Shown here in pieces: positions 16,045 through 24,357 of a stretch of 64,000 bases of DNA. The notes under the pieces are model-generated. The model ran no database searches, was not told where the DNA came from, and saw nothing but the letters and a program-made list of their open reading frames with translations. This DNA is from Actinophytocola oryzae (GTDB taxonomy: Bacteria; Actinomycetota; Actinomycetes; Mycobacteriales; Pseudonocardiaceae): assembly GCF_004364325.1 (NCBI RefSeq), contig NZ_SOCP01000021.1, forward strand, positions 1 to 64,000, written 5' to 3'. A program made the translations under genes and the position numbers. Position 1 is the stretch's first letter. Each line of letters starts with the position of its first letter.

Positions 16045-17438
16045 GCGTCCTCCCTCGTCGGCTGCGACAGCCTCGGCGCTCGGCCGGTCAGCAGCAACAC
16101 TGCCATCACCACCAGCCCGATGCCGAGCCAGACCAGCCCGACCGTCTGCGCGGCCACCTTCGCCTTCACCACCACGTACCCGAGGATCGCTATGCCGCAC
16201 AACGGGAACACGAGATGCCGCAGGTAGTCGCGGCTGCGCTGCCGGACCAGGTAGTGCACGATCACCGAAACGTGCAACAACAGGAACGCGGTCAGCGCGC
16301 CGAAGTTCACCAGCGTCGTGAGCAGTGAGACGCCGTTGTCGTCGCGCAGCGTCAACCCCACGCCGACCGCGACGGAGATGGCCGCGACCAGGAACGTCGC
16401 GTTCTCCGGCACCCGGTGGCCGGGGTGGACCTTCGCCAGAACCCGGGGGAGCTGCCGGTCCCGCGCCATCGAGTACAGCAGCCGGGACGTCGCCGCCTGC
16501 GCGACGAGCGCGTCCGCGAACCCCCACGCCACGGCCGTGGTCACCGCGGTGACCACGTACAGCCAGTGCCCGCCCGCGTACTCGGCCGCGTCGTAGAACG
16601 CGGTGCCCGCCGTGTCGCCCTCGGTCAGGAGCCGCTCCCGGTCCGGGACGAGCAGCGCCGCGACCCACGTCTGCACGATGAACAGCACGGCCACGAGCAG
16701 CAGCGACAGCACGGTCGCCCGCGCGATCTGCCCGCCCGCCTCCCGGTTCTCCTCCGACAGCGTGGAGATGGCGTCGAACCCGAGGAAGCTCAACGCCGCC
16801 AGCGACACCGCGCTGAAGATGAGCCCCACCGAGAACGTGTCGCCGTCGTACAGCGGGGAAAGCGCGTCGCCGGTCGCCTTCCCGCCTGCGAGCGCCACGA
16901 TCCCGACCACCAGGAACACCGCCAGCACGACCAGTTCGACGACGAGCATCACGCGGTTCGTGTGTGCGGTCAGCTCGATGCCGAAGTAGTTGACGACCGT
17001 GTTCAGGACGATGAACCCGACGACCCACACCACGACGGGAACGCCCGGTACGAACGCGTTCATCGCGATGCCCGAGATGATGTAGAGCAGGGCCGGGACG
17101 AGGATGTAGTCCAGCAGGATCTGCCATCCCGCGATGAACCCGAACGGCGGCGCGATCCCGCGCCCCGCGTAGGCGTACACCGAACCGGCCAGCGGGAACG
17201 CCTTCGACATCTGCGCGTAGGACAGGGCGGTGAACACCATGCCGACGGCGCCGACCGCGTAGGCGAGCGCCACCATCCCGCCGGAACCGCCGAACACGCT
17301 CCCGAAGATGCCGAACGGGGCGATCGGGACCATGAAGATGAGCCCGTAGATCAACAGGTCCCAGAACGACAGCGACCGCTTGAGCTCCTGCTGGTAACCG
17401 AACCGCTCGACGTCACGGGAACCGCTCTGCTCGGCCAT
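16041..17438 (-). CDS. APC family amino acid/amide permease
   Basis: The 465-residue protein has about 12 TM helices and APC hallmarks: SFWDLLIYGLIFMVPIAPFGIFG, a GSVYAYAGRG motif in TM2-3, and SFLGFDAISTLSEENR. It should be a proton-coupled symporter for an amino acid, amine or amide. It is first in a two-gene operon with the acetamidase, which suggests amide uptake for nitrogen. No convincing Shine-Dalgarno precedes ATG 17438. Confidence 0.9.
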   Translation of the reverse strand: MAEQSGSRDVERFGYQQELKRSLSFWDLLIYGLIFMVPIAPFGIFGSVFGGSGGMVALAYAVGAVGMVFTALSYAQMSKAFPLAGSVYAYAGRGIAPPFGFIAGWQILLDYILVPALLYIISGIAMNAFVPGVPVVVWVVGFIVLNTVVNYFGIELTAHTNRVMLVVELVVLAVFLVVGIVALAGGKATGDALSPLYDGDTFSVGLIFSAVSLAALSFLGFDAISTLSEENREAGGQIARATVLSLLLVAVLFIVQTWVAALLVPDRERLLTEGDTAGTAFYDAAEYAGGHWLYVVTAVTTAVAWGFADALVAQAATSRLLYSMARDRQLPRVLAKVHPGHRVPENATFLVAAISVAVGVGLTLRDDNGVSLLTTLVNFGALTAFLLLHVSVIVHYLVRQRSRDYLRHLVFPLCGIAILGYVVVKAKVAAQTVGLVWLGIGLVVMAVLLLTGRAPRLSQPTREDA

Positions 17439-17576
17439 GATCCGAATTACAGCACTCGGACCGCCGCTGGGAAACCCCTCGACGCCTGCCCGAAACGGGC
17501 ACTACGGACGCATCATGCTCGCACAAGGCACACCCCACGGACAGTCCAACGCCACGCTAGGACAGCTGTCTGGGAG

Positions 17577-17969
17577 ATGCGGGCGGAGGTGGCGCCGAAC
17601 AAGAATCGTTCATCGCCTGGGGGTGTGCGTGCCGCACCGCCGACGACGGCGTCGCGCCGGACGCCGGGAGATCGGTCCGAAGGGAGTCGCGCGGTGTGCA
17701 CGTGCGAGGAGGCCGCGGGGGCCACGGCAGCCGGCTCGGTGATCGAGTCGGCGGGACCCGGTCGGCCATCCGCCGATCGTGACGGCCGGACCGGCCGAGG
17801 ACCGCTCCCCGGGAAGGCGGAACAGCCACTGTCGGCGCCGCTCGACGAGAGCCGGACGGTCGCGTCCCCGCCGGACGCCCCGGGCCTCGACCGCGAGTGC
17901 GCCGGGCACGTCCTCGGCATCGCCGAGCCGGACCACGAACCGCCACCCGTCCTGGTGTGGACGGCGTAG
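17577..17969 (+). CDS. Hypothetical protein, low confidence
   Basis: A 130-codon frame starts at ATG 17577 with GGGAG just upstream and has fairly good G/C third positions, mainly in its second half. The product is hydrophilic, rich in Pro, Ala, Gly and Arg, has two closely spaced Cys (CTC) and no TM segment or recognisable domain. It may be a small secreted-like or disordered protein, a decayed gene, or chance. The opposite strand also carries open frames over the same DNA, and none is more convincing. Confidence 0.25.
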   Translation: MRAEVAPNKNRSSPGGVRAAPPTTASRRTPGDRSEGSRAVCTCEEAAGATAAGSVIESAGPGRPSADRDGRTGRGPLPGKAEQPLSAPLDESRTVASPPDAPGLDRECAGHVLGIAEPDHEPPPVLVWTA

Positions 17970-18149
17970 TCGGCGGCCCAGGAACCAGGCGTGGCAACGG
18001 ATCCCGCTCGCACGCGCGGGCCTAGCGTAGGAGAGACCCCGGTCATGCAGACCCGCACACCACGGCCGCCGCAGGCGGTGCCCAGGTGACCATGTCGACC
18101 GATCGCGTGCGGTCCTCCGTGGAACCGTTGCCGGGCCTCCGTTTCGACC

Positions 18150-18329
18150 ATGACCGGCCTCGGTGTCGTCCCCTGTTGCGTCGTCGAACGCGACACCGGT
18201 GCCGGCCGGTACTCCGAGCTACGGCAGCAGTGTGCCGCAGGCGCCTATCGCGACGCTATCGCCTCGGTATCGGGGTCGTCGCAGGTGTTGTCCAAACGGG
18301 TCGCAGCAGCAGAGAAGCAGGGATTGTGA
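18150..18329 (+). CDS. Short ORF immediately upstream of the first ATP-grasp ligase gene
   Basis: A 59-codon ORF ends 7 nt before the ATP-grasp start codon. It encodes a protein-like sequence with an N-terminal MTGLGVVPCCVVERD segment, three Cys, and a helical second half (AYRDAIASVSGSSQV, KRVAAAEKQGL). No Shine-Dalgarno is evident and third-position GC is lower than in the genes downstream. It is not a LysW-type amino-group carrier, because it lacks that protein's zinc Cys pairs and acidic C-terminus. It could be a small cluster protein or only a leader region. Confidence 0.3.
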   Translation: MTGLGVVPCCVVERDTGAGRYSELRQQCAAGAYRDAIASVSGSSQVLSKRVAAAEKQGL

Positions 18330-18336
18330 GGCCTCG

Positions 18337-19608
18337 ATGAGTGATGTGGTGAAGAACGGCGGGCGTCCGGTCGGCGTCCTGGTCGACGCGTACGGAACCG
18401 GTAACTACCTGCCACCCGCGTTCGGCCGGCTGGGGATCGACGTGGTCCACGTGCAGAGCTCGGCGGAGCCGATCACGCGCATGCAGCCGTGGGACCGGGC
18501 GAGCTACGTCGACGCGCTGGTGTACGACCCGCACGGCGACACCGAGCGGGTCCTCAAGGAGATGGAGCCGCTGTTCGTCATCCCCGGCCAGGAACCGGGC
18601 GTGCTGCTCGCGGACAAACTGAGCGAGGCACTCGGCGTGCGCAGCAACGGCACCACGTTCTCCGAGTCGCGCCGCGACAAGTTCCGGATGATCGAGACCG
18701 TGTCGGCGGCCGGGCTGCGCACGGCGGCCCAGTTGGTCACGGCCGACGCCGAGGAGGCCCTCGCGTGGGTGCGGGAGGGCGGGTTCTGGCCGTGTGTGGC
18801 CAAACCGCTGTCGTCGGCCTCCACCGACGGGGTCTTCGTCTGCCGTGACGCGGAGTCGCTGCGGGCGGCGTTCCCGGCCATCCTCGCGACCGACACGGTC
18901 TTCAACGGCGCCAACACCGAGGTGCTGGTACAGAGCTTCCTCGAGGGCACCGAGTACATCGTGGACACCGTCAGCGTGGACGGGCACGTCCACGTGTGCG
19001 GGGTGTGGGAGTACGAGAAGTCGCTGCTGGACAACGGCAAGCCCATCTACAACCGGGACATCCTGCTGTCGCCGACCGATCCGGCGGTGGTGTCGCTCAT
19101 CGACTACACGCGGGACGTGCTCGCCGCACTGCGCATCCACAACGGGCCTGCGCACTCCGAGGTGATCATCACGCCGGAGGGGCCCGCGCTCGTCGAGGTC
19201 GGCGCGAGGCTCAACGGCAACATGCACCCCGCGTTCCACGACGCGTGCCTGGGCGCGAACATGGCCGACCTGACCGCGCGCGCCTACACGCGGCCGGAGC
19301 GGTTCGTGGCCGAGTACGGCGACACCGTGTACGAGAGGCGGCAGCCCGCGGTCGTGTACAACACGCCGACCACGCTGTCCGGGCGGATCACCGCGGTGAA
19401 CGAGGCGCTGGTCGAGGAGATCCGCAGCAGGCCCTCGGTCGTGGACATCACGGTCAAGCGCAGGGCGGGCGACGTCATCGTGCCGACCCACGACCTGCTC
19501 ACCAGCCCGCTGCGGGTCTTCCTGACCGCGCCGGACCAGTCCACAGTGGACGAGGACTACGTGTTCGTCGACGGCGTCCGCGAGTCGGTCTACGAGGTGG
19601 AGTCATGA
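18337..19608 (+). CDS. ATP-grasp amino acid ligase (first)
   Basis: The 423-residue ATP-grasp enzyme is similar in layout to BacD/carnosine-synthase-type L-amino-acid ligases. An N-terminal pre-ATP-grasp domain (GVLVDAYGTGNYLPPAF) is followed by the ATP-binding lobe with ESRRDKFRM and the lysine segment WPCVAKPLSSASTDGV. The metal-binding strand is LVEVGARLNGN (near residues 285-295). It should activate a carboxylate as acyl phosphate and couple it to an amine, giving a dipeptide or amide. Its stop overlaps a mini-ORF as ATGA, which in turn couples to an MFS gene. It is the first gene of the predicted cluster. Confidence 0.8.
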   Translation: MSDVVKNGGRPVGVLVDAYGTGNYLPPAFGRLGIDVVHVQSSAEPITRMQPWDRASYVDALVYDPHGDTERVLKEMEPLFVIPGQEPGVLLADKLSEALGVRSNGTTFSESRRDKFRMIETVSAAGLRTAAQLVTADAEEALAWVREGGFWPCVAKPLSSASTDGVFVCRDAESLRAAFPAILATDTVFNGANTEVLVQSFLEGTEYIVDTVSVDGHVHVCGVWEYEKSLLDNGKPIYNRDILLSPTDPAVVSLIDYTRDVLAALRIHNGPAHSEVIITPEGPALVEVGARLNGNMHPAFHDACLGANMADLTARAYTRPERFVAEYGDTVYERRQPAVVYNTPTTLSGRITAVNEALVEEIRSRPSVVDITVKRRAGDVIVPTHDLLTSPLRVFLTAPDQSTVDEDYVFVDGVRESVYEVES

Positions 19609-19658
19609 GGAGAGCGTGCGGCGTGAGTCGTCGATATCCGGGCGAGGGGGCGGCATGA
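19605..19658 (+). CDS. 17-codon coupling mini-ORF between ATP-grasp and MFS genes
   Basis: The ORF (MRRACGVSRRYPGEGAA) begins at an ATGA shared with the stop of the ATP-grasp gene and ends at an ATGA shared with the start of the MFS gene. It encodes no recognisable domain. Its geometry suggests a reinitiation relay that keeps ribosomes moving from gene to gene. It may instead be accidental, with the MFS start reached by its own GAGGGGG site. Confidence 0.35.
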   Translation: MRRACGVSRRYPGEGAA

Positions 19659-20893
19659 AGGCGGGACTACGCGAGAACATCGCGGGGTTGAGGCCGATCC
19701 GCGGTTTGCTGACGGCGGTGACCGTGTCGCGCAGCGCCGTCATGCTGTTCCCGTTCTACGGCGTGTACCTCGCAACCGACCGGCACGAGCTGACCGTCGG
19801 CACGATCGGCCTGATCGTCGGCATGTTCGGCATCGGCTCCCTGGTCGGGGACTTCGCCAGCGGCGCGCTCGCGGCGCGGATGCCGGAGAAGCGGGTCGCG
19901 ATCGTGGGTTTCCTCGGGGTGGCGGCCACCGTGCTCGCCATCTCGGTGTCCACCGAGCTGTGGACACTCGTCGCGCTGACCGCGATCTGGGGCTTCTGCT
20001 ACGAACTGGTCAACCCGATCGCGTACACGATGGTCTCCAGGGCGATGCCGGAAGAACACCGGCGGTTCGCGTTCGCCGCGGTGCGCCTCGCCATCAACGC
20101 GGGCATGGGCATCGGGCCGCTGATCGCCGGGATCCTGTTCAAGGTCAACCCCGAGCTGCTGCCGTGGGGTACCGCGATCGGCTACCTGGCCTCGGCGTTC
20201 ATCCTGGCACGCGCCAGGATCGTGTCGATCTCCCAGCCCGACGACGAGGACACCTCGGCCACCGTCGGCGACGACGGCGCACCGGCGAGGCACGGCCTGC
20301 GCTTCTGGACCTTCGCCGCCGCCACGACGCCGATCCACTTCGCCTACGCCCTGCCGACCACCGTGGGCAGCGTGTACGTGATCCACACCCTCGACCAGCC
20401 GGCGGGCTGGGTGAGCGCGATCTTCGCCGTCAACTCGTTCATGGTGATCACCGTCGAGATCGCGCTCAACCACGCGATGCTGGGGCTGTCCCGGCGGTCG
20501 ACACTGCTCATCGGCTACGCCTGCGCCACGGCGGGTTTCGTGTTCATGGGCTTCGCGCCCGCCGCGACCTGGCTGCTGCTCGCCGCGACCGCGGTGTGGA
20601 CGCTCGGCGAGATGATCATCTACCCGGTGATGCCGGACCACATCAGCGCCATCAGCCCCAACCGGCTCAAGGCCCGCAACATGGGCTTCTACACCGCGCA
20701 CTACAACCTCGGCGTGGTGTTCGCACCACTGGTCTTCCTGCCACTGCTGGACGAGCTGGGTGCGGTCGCGTCGTGGTCGCTCGTCGGCGGGCTGCTGCTG
20801 GCCGGTCTCCTCACGACCGCCGTGATCAGCAACTCGACCAGGACCTGGGGAGTGGACAGGCCCCGGCAGGTCCCCGCGTTGGTCGAGGCGTAG
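19655..20893 (+). CDS. MFS transporter (first), probable product exporter
   Basis: The 412-residue protein has 12 predicted TM helices with a central cytoplasmic loop (about residues 193-215, Asp-rich). The MFS motif A region is recognisable after TM2 (GDFASGALAARMPEKR). No family tells the substrate. Position between two ATP-grasp genes suggests export of, and self-protection from, the cluster product. It starts at ATG 19655, with GCGAGGGGGCGG upstream. Confidence 0.85.
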   Translation: MKAGLRENIAGLRPIRGLLTAVTVSRSAVMLFPFYGVYLATDRHELTVGTIGLIVGMFGIGSLVGDFASGALAARMPEKRVAIVGFLGVAATVLAISVSTELWTLVALTAIWGFCYELVNPIAYTMVSRAMPEEHRRFAFAAVRLAINAGMGIGPLIAGILFKVNPELLPWGTAIGYLASAFILARARIVSISQPDDEDTSATVGDDGAPARHGLRFWTFAAATTPIHFAYALPTTVGSVYVIHTLDQPAGWVSAIFAVNSFMVITVEIALNHAMLGLSRRSTLLIGYACATAGFVFMGFAPAATWLLLAATAVWTLGEMIIYPVMPDHISAISPNRLKARNMGFYTAHYNLGVVFAPLVFLPLLDELGAVASWSLVGGLLLAGLLTTAVISNSTRTWGVDRPRQVPALVEA

Positions 20894-20945
20894 GACCGCG
20901 GCGGACTCCGTTGGAAAACAGGCGAACCCATCGACGAGGCGGGCC

Positions 20946-22202
20946 ATGAAGAAGATCATCATCATCGGTGTCAACGCGGTCGGCGCGAGATACCTGCCGA
21001 GGTCGCTCCGGGCGCTCGGGTACGAGCCGGTCTTCGTCCTCGACCCGGGACGCTTCGCCGGTGCGGCGCGGGAGGAGCTGCTCGGCTGCGCCTGCTACCC
21101 GGCCGACATCAGGAACTGGCCGGAGGTGCTGGCGATGTTCGCCGCGCGTCCCGAGATCACCGAGGGCGTCGAGGCGATCTCCAGCCTCTACGACGAGCAG
21201 TTCCCGCTCACCGAGACCATCGCGCGGACCTACGGCCTCCTGCACCCGGAGCCTGCGTTCGCGAGGCTGGCCGAGAAGGCGGAGATCGTCCGGCTGATCC
21301 CGGAGTACTGCCCGCCGACACAGCTGTTCGCGGCGGCGGACTGGGCCGGCGCCGACCCCGCGGGCGTGGGGGCCGGGGCCGACGGGGTGATCCTCAAGCC
21401 CTCGGTGCAGGCAGGCGCGATGGGGCTGACCAGCCTCACCGCGCACCACACGCCGGCGGACGTGCGCGACGCCATCGCCGCGAGCGGCCTGTGGGACGCG
21501 CACGAGCAGACCTGGCTGCTGCAGGCCAGGATCGCGGGCCGGCTGATCAGCCTCGAGGGCTACGCCCGCGACGGCAAGGTCTTCTTCGTCGGCTTCTCGA
21601 TCCGCGGCCGGATCGGGTCGACCGAGGTGAGCAACCTCTTCCCCGGCGACGGACGGCTCTCCGAGCTGGTCAGGGCGCGCTGCGCCGAGGCGGTGACCGC
21701 ACTGGTCGACACCTCCGGGATGCGTGACGGCTACTTCCACTGCGAGTTCATCGAGACCGGCGACAGCGCCCACCTCATCGACGGCAACGTCGGCAGGTTC
21801 GCGGGTGGCGCGGTGGTCGAGCAGATCGCCCTGGCCCACGGGGTGACGCCGTACGACATCCTCGGCCACGTCATCACGCTGGGCCTCGGCCCGGAGCACG
21901 CCGCGCCGGACCCGGCCTACCGCGCGCCGGAGCGCGCCACACCGACCATGAGCTTCTTCTACGGCCTGCGGGGTGGCGGCCTGGTCGAGTCGATCAGCCT
22001 GCCGCCCGACACCAACTGCACGCACACGCAGGTCGCGGCGGACGGCACCGAGGTGGTGCCGGTCGGCGTGGACGACCGCGCGTGGGTCGGCATGTTCACC
22101 GGCTACCTCGACGAGGCGGTCCGGGACATCGACCGCGTCACCATCCATACCCCGGACGGGCCACGCAAGCCCGCCTACGTCGTGGCCGGTTCGACGGCAT
22201 GA
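20946..22202 (+). CDS. ATP-grasp family ligase (second)
   Basis: The 418-residue protein has an N-terminal Rossmann-like start (KKIIIIGVNAVGARYLPRSLRALG), a glycine-rich lysine segment (DGVILKPSVQAGAMGLTSL) and a C-terminal HCEFIETGDSAHLIDGNVGRFAGG strand. That strand corresponds to the metal-binding E-x-N-x-R motif of ATP-grasp enzymes, with Asp in place of the usual Glu. It is divergent from the first ligase, so the two probably form different amide bonds. Its stop overlaps the second MFS start as ATGA. Only a weak RBS is visible. Confidence 0.75.
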   Translation: MKKIIIIGVNAVGARYLPRSLRALGYEPVFVLDPGRFAGAAREELLGCACYPADIRNWPEVLAMFAARPEITEGVEAISSLYDEQFPLTETIARTYGLLHPEPAFARLAEKAEIVRLIPEYCPPTQLFAAADWAGADPAGVGAGADGVILKPSVQAGAMGLTSLTAHHTPADVRDAIAASGLWDAHEQTWLLQARIAGRLISLEGYARDGKVFFVGFSIRGRIGSTEVSNLFPGDGRLSELVRARCAEAVTALVDTSGMRDGYFHCEFIETGDSAHLIDGNVGRFAGGAVVEQIALAHGVTPYDILGHVITLGLGPEHAAPDPAYRAPERATPTMSFFYGLRGGGLVESISLPPDTNCTHTQVAADGTEVVPVGVDDRAWVGMFTGYLDEAVRDIDRVTIHTPDGPRKPAYVVAGSTA

Positions 22203-23362
22203 TCTACGTCATCCGGTTCATCAGCTACACGGTGTGGGGCGTGGTGTACCCCTTCCTCGCCGTGTGGCTGATCGGTCTGCGCGTCTTCGACGACGGCGCC
22301 GTCGGGCTGGTGGTCGGCGTCGCCGTGATCACCAACCGGGTCGGCTCGCTCGCGTTCGTCCACGTGGTGGAGCGCTACGACAAGCGGCTCGCCATCATCG
22401 CCTCACAGGTGATGGCGGTCGTCGCGTCGGTCGCGTTGCACCTGCTCAGTGTCGGGCCGACCGGCTCGGTGCTCGCGTGGGCGTTCGTCGGCGGGCTGTT
22501 CGGGCTGGCGAACTCGCTGGCGACGCTGGCACAGGTCACGTTCATCGCGCAGCAGTTCCCGCACGAGGAGCGCAAGCGGGCGTTCGCCTACGAGAACATC
22601 TCGCTGAACATCGCGGGTGGCGTCGCACCGCTGCTGTCGTCGTTCGTGATCGTCAGCCTGACCGGCTCCTACGCGCTGGTGCCGATCGCGTTCGCGGTCA
22701 CCACGACCGTGCTGGCCGTCCGGCTGCCACGCGACGCGCCGGTCGAGGCGCCGGTGGCGGAACCGTCCGGAGTGGACGGATTTCGCGGCGGCGACCGGCT
22801 GGCCGTGCTCGGCTTCATCTTCCTGACCATGGTGGCGTACGGGCAGTTCTACGGCGTGTTCCCGGTCTACGCGGTGGCCGACCTCGGCGAGGGCACGGTC
22901 GGGCTCCTGTTCGCGGCGAGCAGCGTCATGATCGTCGTGCTGCAGGCGGTCGTGCTCCGGTTGTCCACCAGGTTCGACGACGTGCGGCTGATCGTGGTCG
23001 CGAACGTGTTCATGGCGGCAGGCAGCCTGCTGCTGATCTTCACCTCGGGTGGCGTGCGGGTCGTGCTCGTCGCGGTCCTGTGCGTCGCGCTCGCCGAGAT
23101 GGTGTCCGGGCCGCTGTACCAAACCCTTGCGGTGCAGGCGTTCCACGGCAGGGCGACCCGCGCGATGGGTGCCGTCACGTTCGTCTGGGGCGTCGGCGAG
23201 GCCGGCACGATCGTGGTGGGGCTCGCGCTCGTCGACGCGGGACTCGGCGCGGTGTCGTTCCTGGTCGGGGCCGCGGCGGCCCTGGCGGTCGCCGTGCTGG
23301 CGACGGCGTTGCGTCGGCGACTCCTCCGACTGGGGCGCGTCGCGGTGCCGAGTGCCGGATAA
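22199..23362 (+). CDS. MFS transporter (second)
   Basis: The 387-residue protein has about 11-12 TM helices beginning almost at the N-terminus (MIYVIRFISYTVWGVVYPFLAVWLIG), the motif-A-like VERYDKRLA after TM2 and ERKRAFAYENISLNIAGG between TM4 and TM5. ATG 22199 overlaps the preceding stop as ATGA. It is the second exporter candidate in the cluster; the two transporters are dissimilar, so they may handle different intermediates or directions. Confidence 0.85.
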   Translation: MIYVIRFISYTVWGVVYPFLAVWLIGLRVFDDGAVGLVVGVAVITNRVGSLAFVHVVERYDKRLAIIASQVMAVVASVALHLLSVGPTGSVLAWAFVGGLFGLANSLATLAQVTFIAQQFPHEERKRAFAYENISLNIAGGVAPLLSSFVIVSLTGSYALVPIAFAVTTTVLAVRLPRDAPVEAPVAEPSGVDGFRGGDRLAVLGFIFLTMVAYGQFYGVFPVYAVADLGEGTVGLLFAASSVMIVVLQAVVLRLSTRFDDVRLIVVANVFMAAGSLLLIFTSGGVRVVLVAVLCVALAEMVSGPLYQTLAVQAFHGRATRAMGAVTFVWGVGEAGTIVVGLALVDAGLGAVSFLVGAAAALAVAVLATALRRRLLRLGRVAVPSAG

Positions 23363-23472
23363 CGGTTCCCGGAGACCGGTGTCCGGGCCGCGTCGTCATT
23401 TCACGGTCGATTACAGGTCTACGGGTTCACCAGAAGTGAGCTGGAAACAGTTGAGTGAACCGCTGCCCATGC

Positions 23473-23502
23473 TTGACAAAGGTCACGCTTGGCTCGTTAA
23501 TT
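23473..23502 (+). promoter_or_regulatory. Promoter of the transketolase-aspartokinase operon
   Basis: A consensus TTGACA (23473-23478) is followed 18 nt later by TTAATT (23497-23502), in a locally AT-rich stretch. The predicted 5' leader is about 20 nt and carries GGAAGGA before ATG 23530. Confidence 0.65.
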
Positions 23503-23529
23503 CGCCTAGCGGTTTCGGAAGGACCAAGA

Positions 23530-24357
23530 ATGCTCAAACAGGCGTCACCGCAGAATGCGACCGGAAAGCTCGCCGTGGAAATTCGGCGGCTGGTCATCGA
23601 GATGAGCGGTTCCCCGAACGGGGTGCACATCGGTGGCAGTGTGTCGATCGCGGACCTGCTCGCCGTGCTCTACGGCGAGGTACTTCGGCAGCCGGCCGGT
23701 GGGGGAGCACCGGAGGGTCGTGACTACCTGGTGCTCAGCAAGGGACAGGCGTCCGCGGGCCTCTACGCGGCACTCGCGGCGACCGGCGTGATCCCGGAGG
23801 AGGAGTGCGCGACCTACGCCGAGGAGGGCAGCAGGCTCGCCGGCCACCCCATGAAGACGTTGCCGGGCGTGGACTTCTCGACTGGCTCGCTGGGCCACGG
23901 GCTCGCACTGGGGCTGGGGGTCGCCCTGGCCGGGCGGCGTTTCGGCCACGACAACCGGGCGTTCGTGATCCTCGGCGACGGCGAGCTGGCGGAGGGCTCG
24001 AACTGGGAGGCGATGATGGCCGCCGCCCACCACGAGGTCGACAACCTGATCGCGATCGTGGACCGCAACGGCTGGCAGATCAGCGGCAGGACCGAGGACA
24101 TCATGTCGCTGGAGCCGCTGGCCGACAAGTGGGCCGCGTTCGGCTGGCGCGTGCTCAGGATCGACGGGCACGACCACGACCAGATCAGGGAGGCGCTCGA
24201 CGGGCCGGTCGAGCCGGACCGGCCGACGGTCGTGCTCGCCAGGACCATCAAGGCACGCAACGTCCCCGGCCTGCACGACACCAAGAAGAGCCACTCGGCG
24301 ACGCTGTCGGCCGACGCGCGGCGGCTGGCGCTCGAGGCACTGGACGGTGAGGTCTGA
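23530..24357 (+). CDS. Transketolase, N-terminal (ThDP-binding) subunit
   Basis: The 275-residue protein equals the pyrophosphate-binding half of transketolase: GVHIGGSVSIADLLAVLYG near the N-terminus, GSLGHGLALGLGVALA, and the thiamine-diphosphate motif GDGELAEGSNWEA followed by DRNGWQISG. With the next gene it forms a split two-subunit transketolase. Split enzymes of this type are frequent in natural-product clusters, where they move a two-carbon ketol unit onto unusual aldehydes. Stop and next start overlap as TGATG. It is preceded by its own promoter. Confidence 0.9.
   Translation: MLKQASPQNATGKLAVEIRRLVIEMSGSPNGVHIGGSVSIADLLAVLYGEVLRQPAGGGAPEGRDYLVLSKGQASAGLYAALAATGVIPEEECATYAEEGSRLAGHPMKTLPGVDFSTGSLGHGLALGLGVALAGRRFGHDNRAFVILGDGELAEGSNWEAMMAAAHHEVDNLIAIVDRNGWQISGRTEDIMSLEPLADKWAAFGWRVLRIDGHDHDQIREALDGPVEPDRPTVVLARTIKARNVPGLHDTKKSHSATLSADARRLALEALDGEV

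Larger units (their letters stand above)
17439..18336. other. Roughly 0.9-kb region without a confident gene, upstream of the biosynthetic cluster
   Basis: No family is recognisable here. The region holds one low-confidence ORF (17577-17969) and one short ORF directly before the first ATP-grasp gene (18150-18329). A TAGCGT -10-like box lies at 18023-18028, followed by an AGGAG and a 14-codon ORF at 18045-18089. It therefore probably contains the promoter of the cluster's first operon. Codon bias is weaker than in neighbouring genes. Confidence 0.4.

Noticed and set aside
18150..20893. Graspetide (ATP-grasp RiPP) interpretation of ATP-grasp plus small ORF plus transporter.
   Set aside because: The ligases look like amino-acid-ligase types, the small ORF has no repeated acidic core motif, and transketolase plus aspartokinase would be unexplained.
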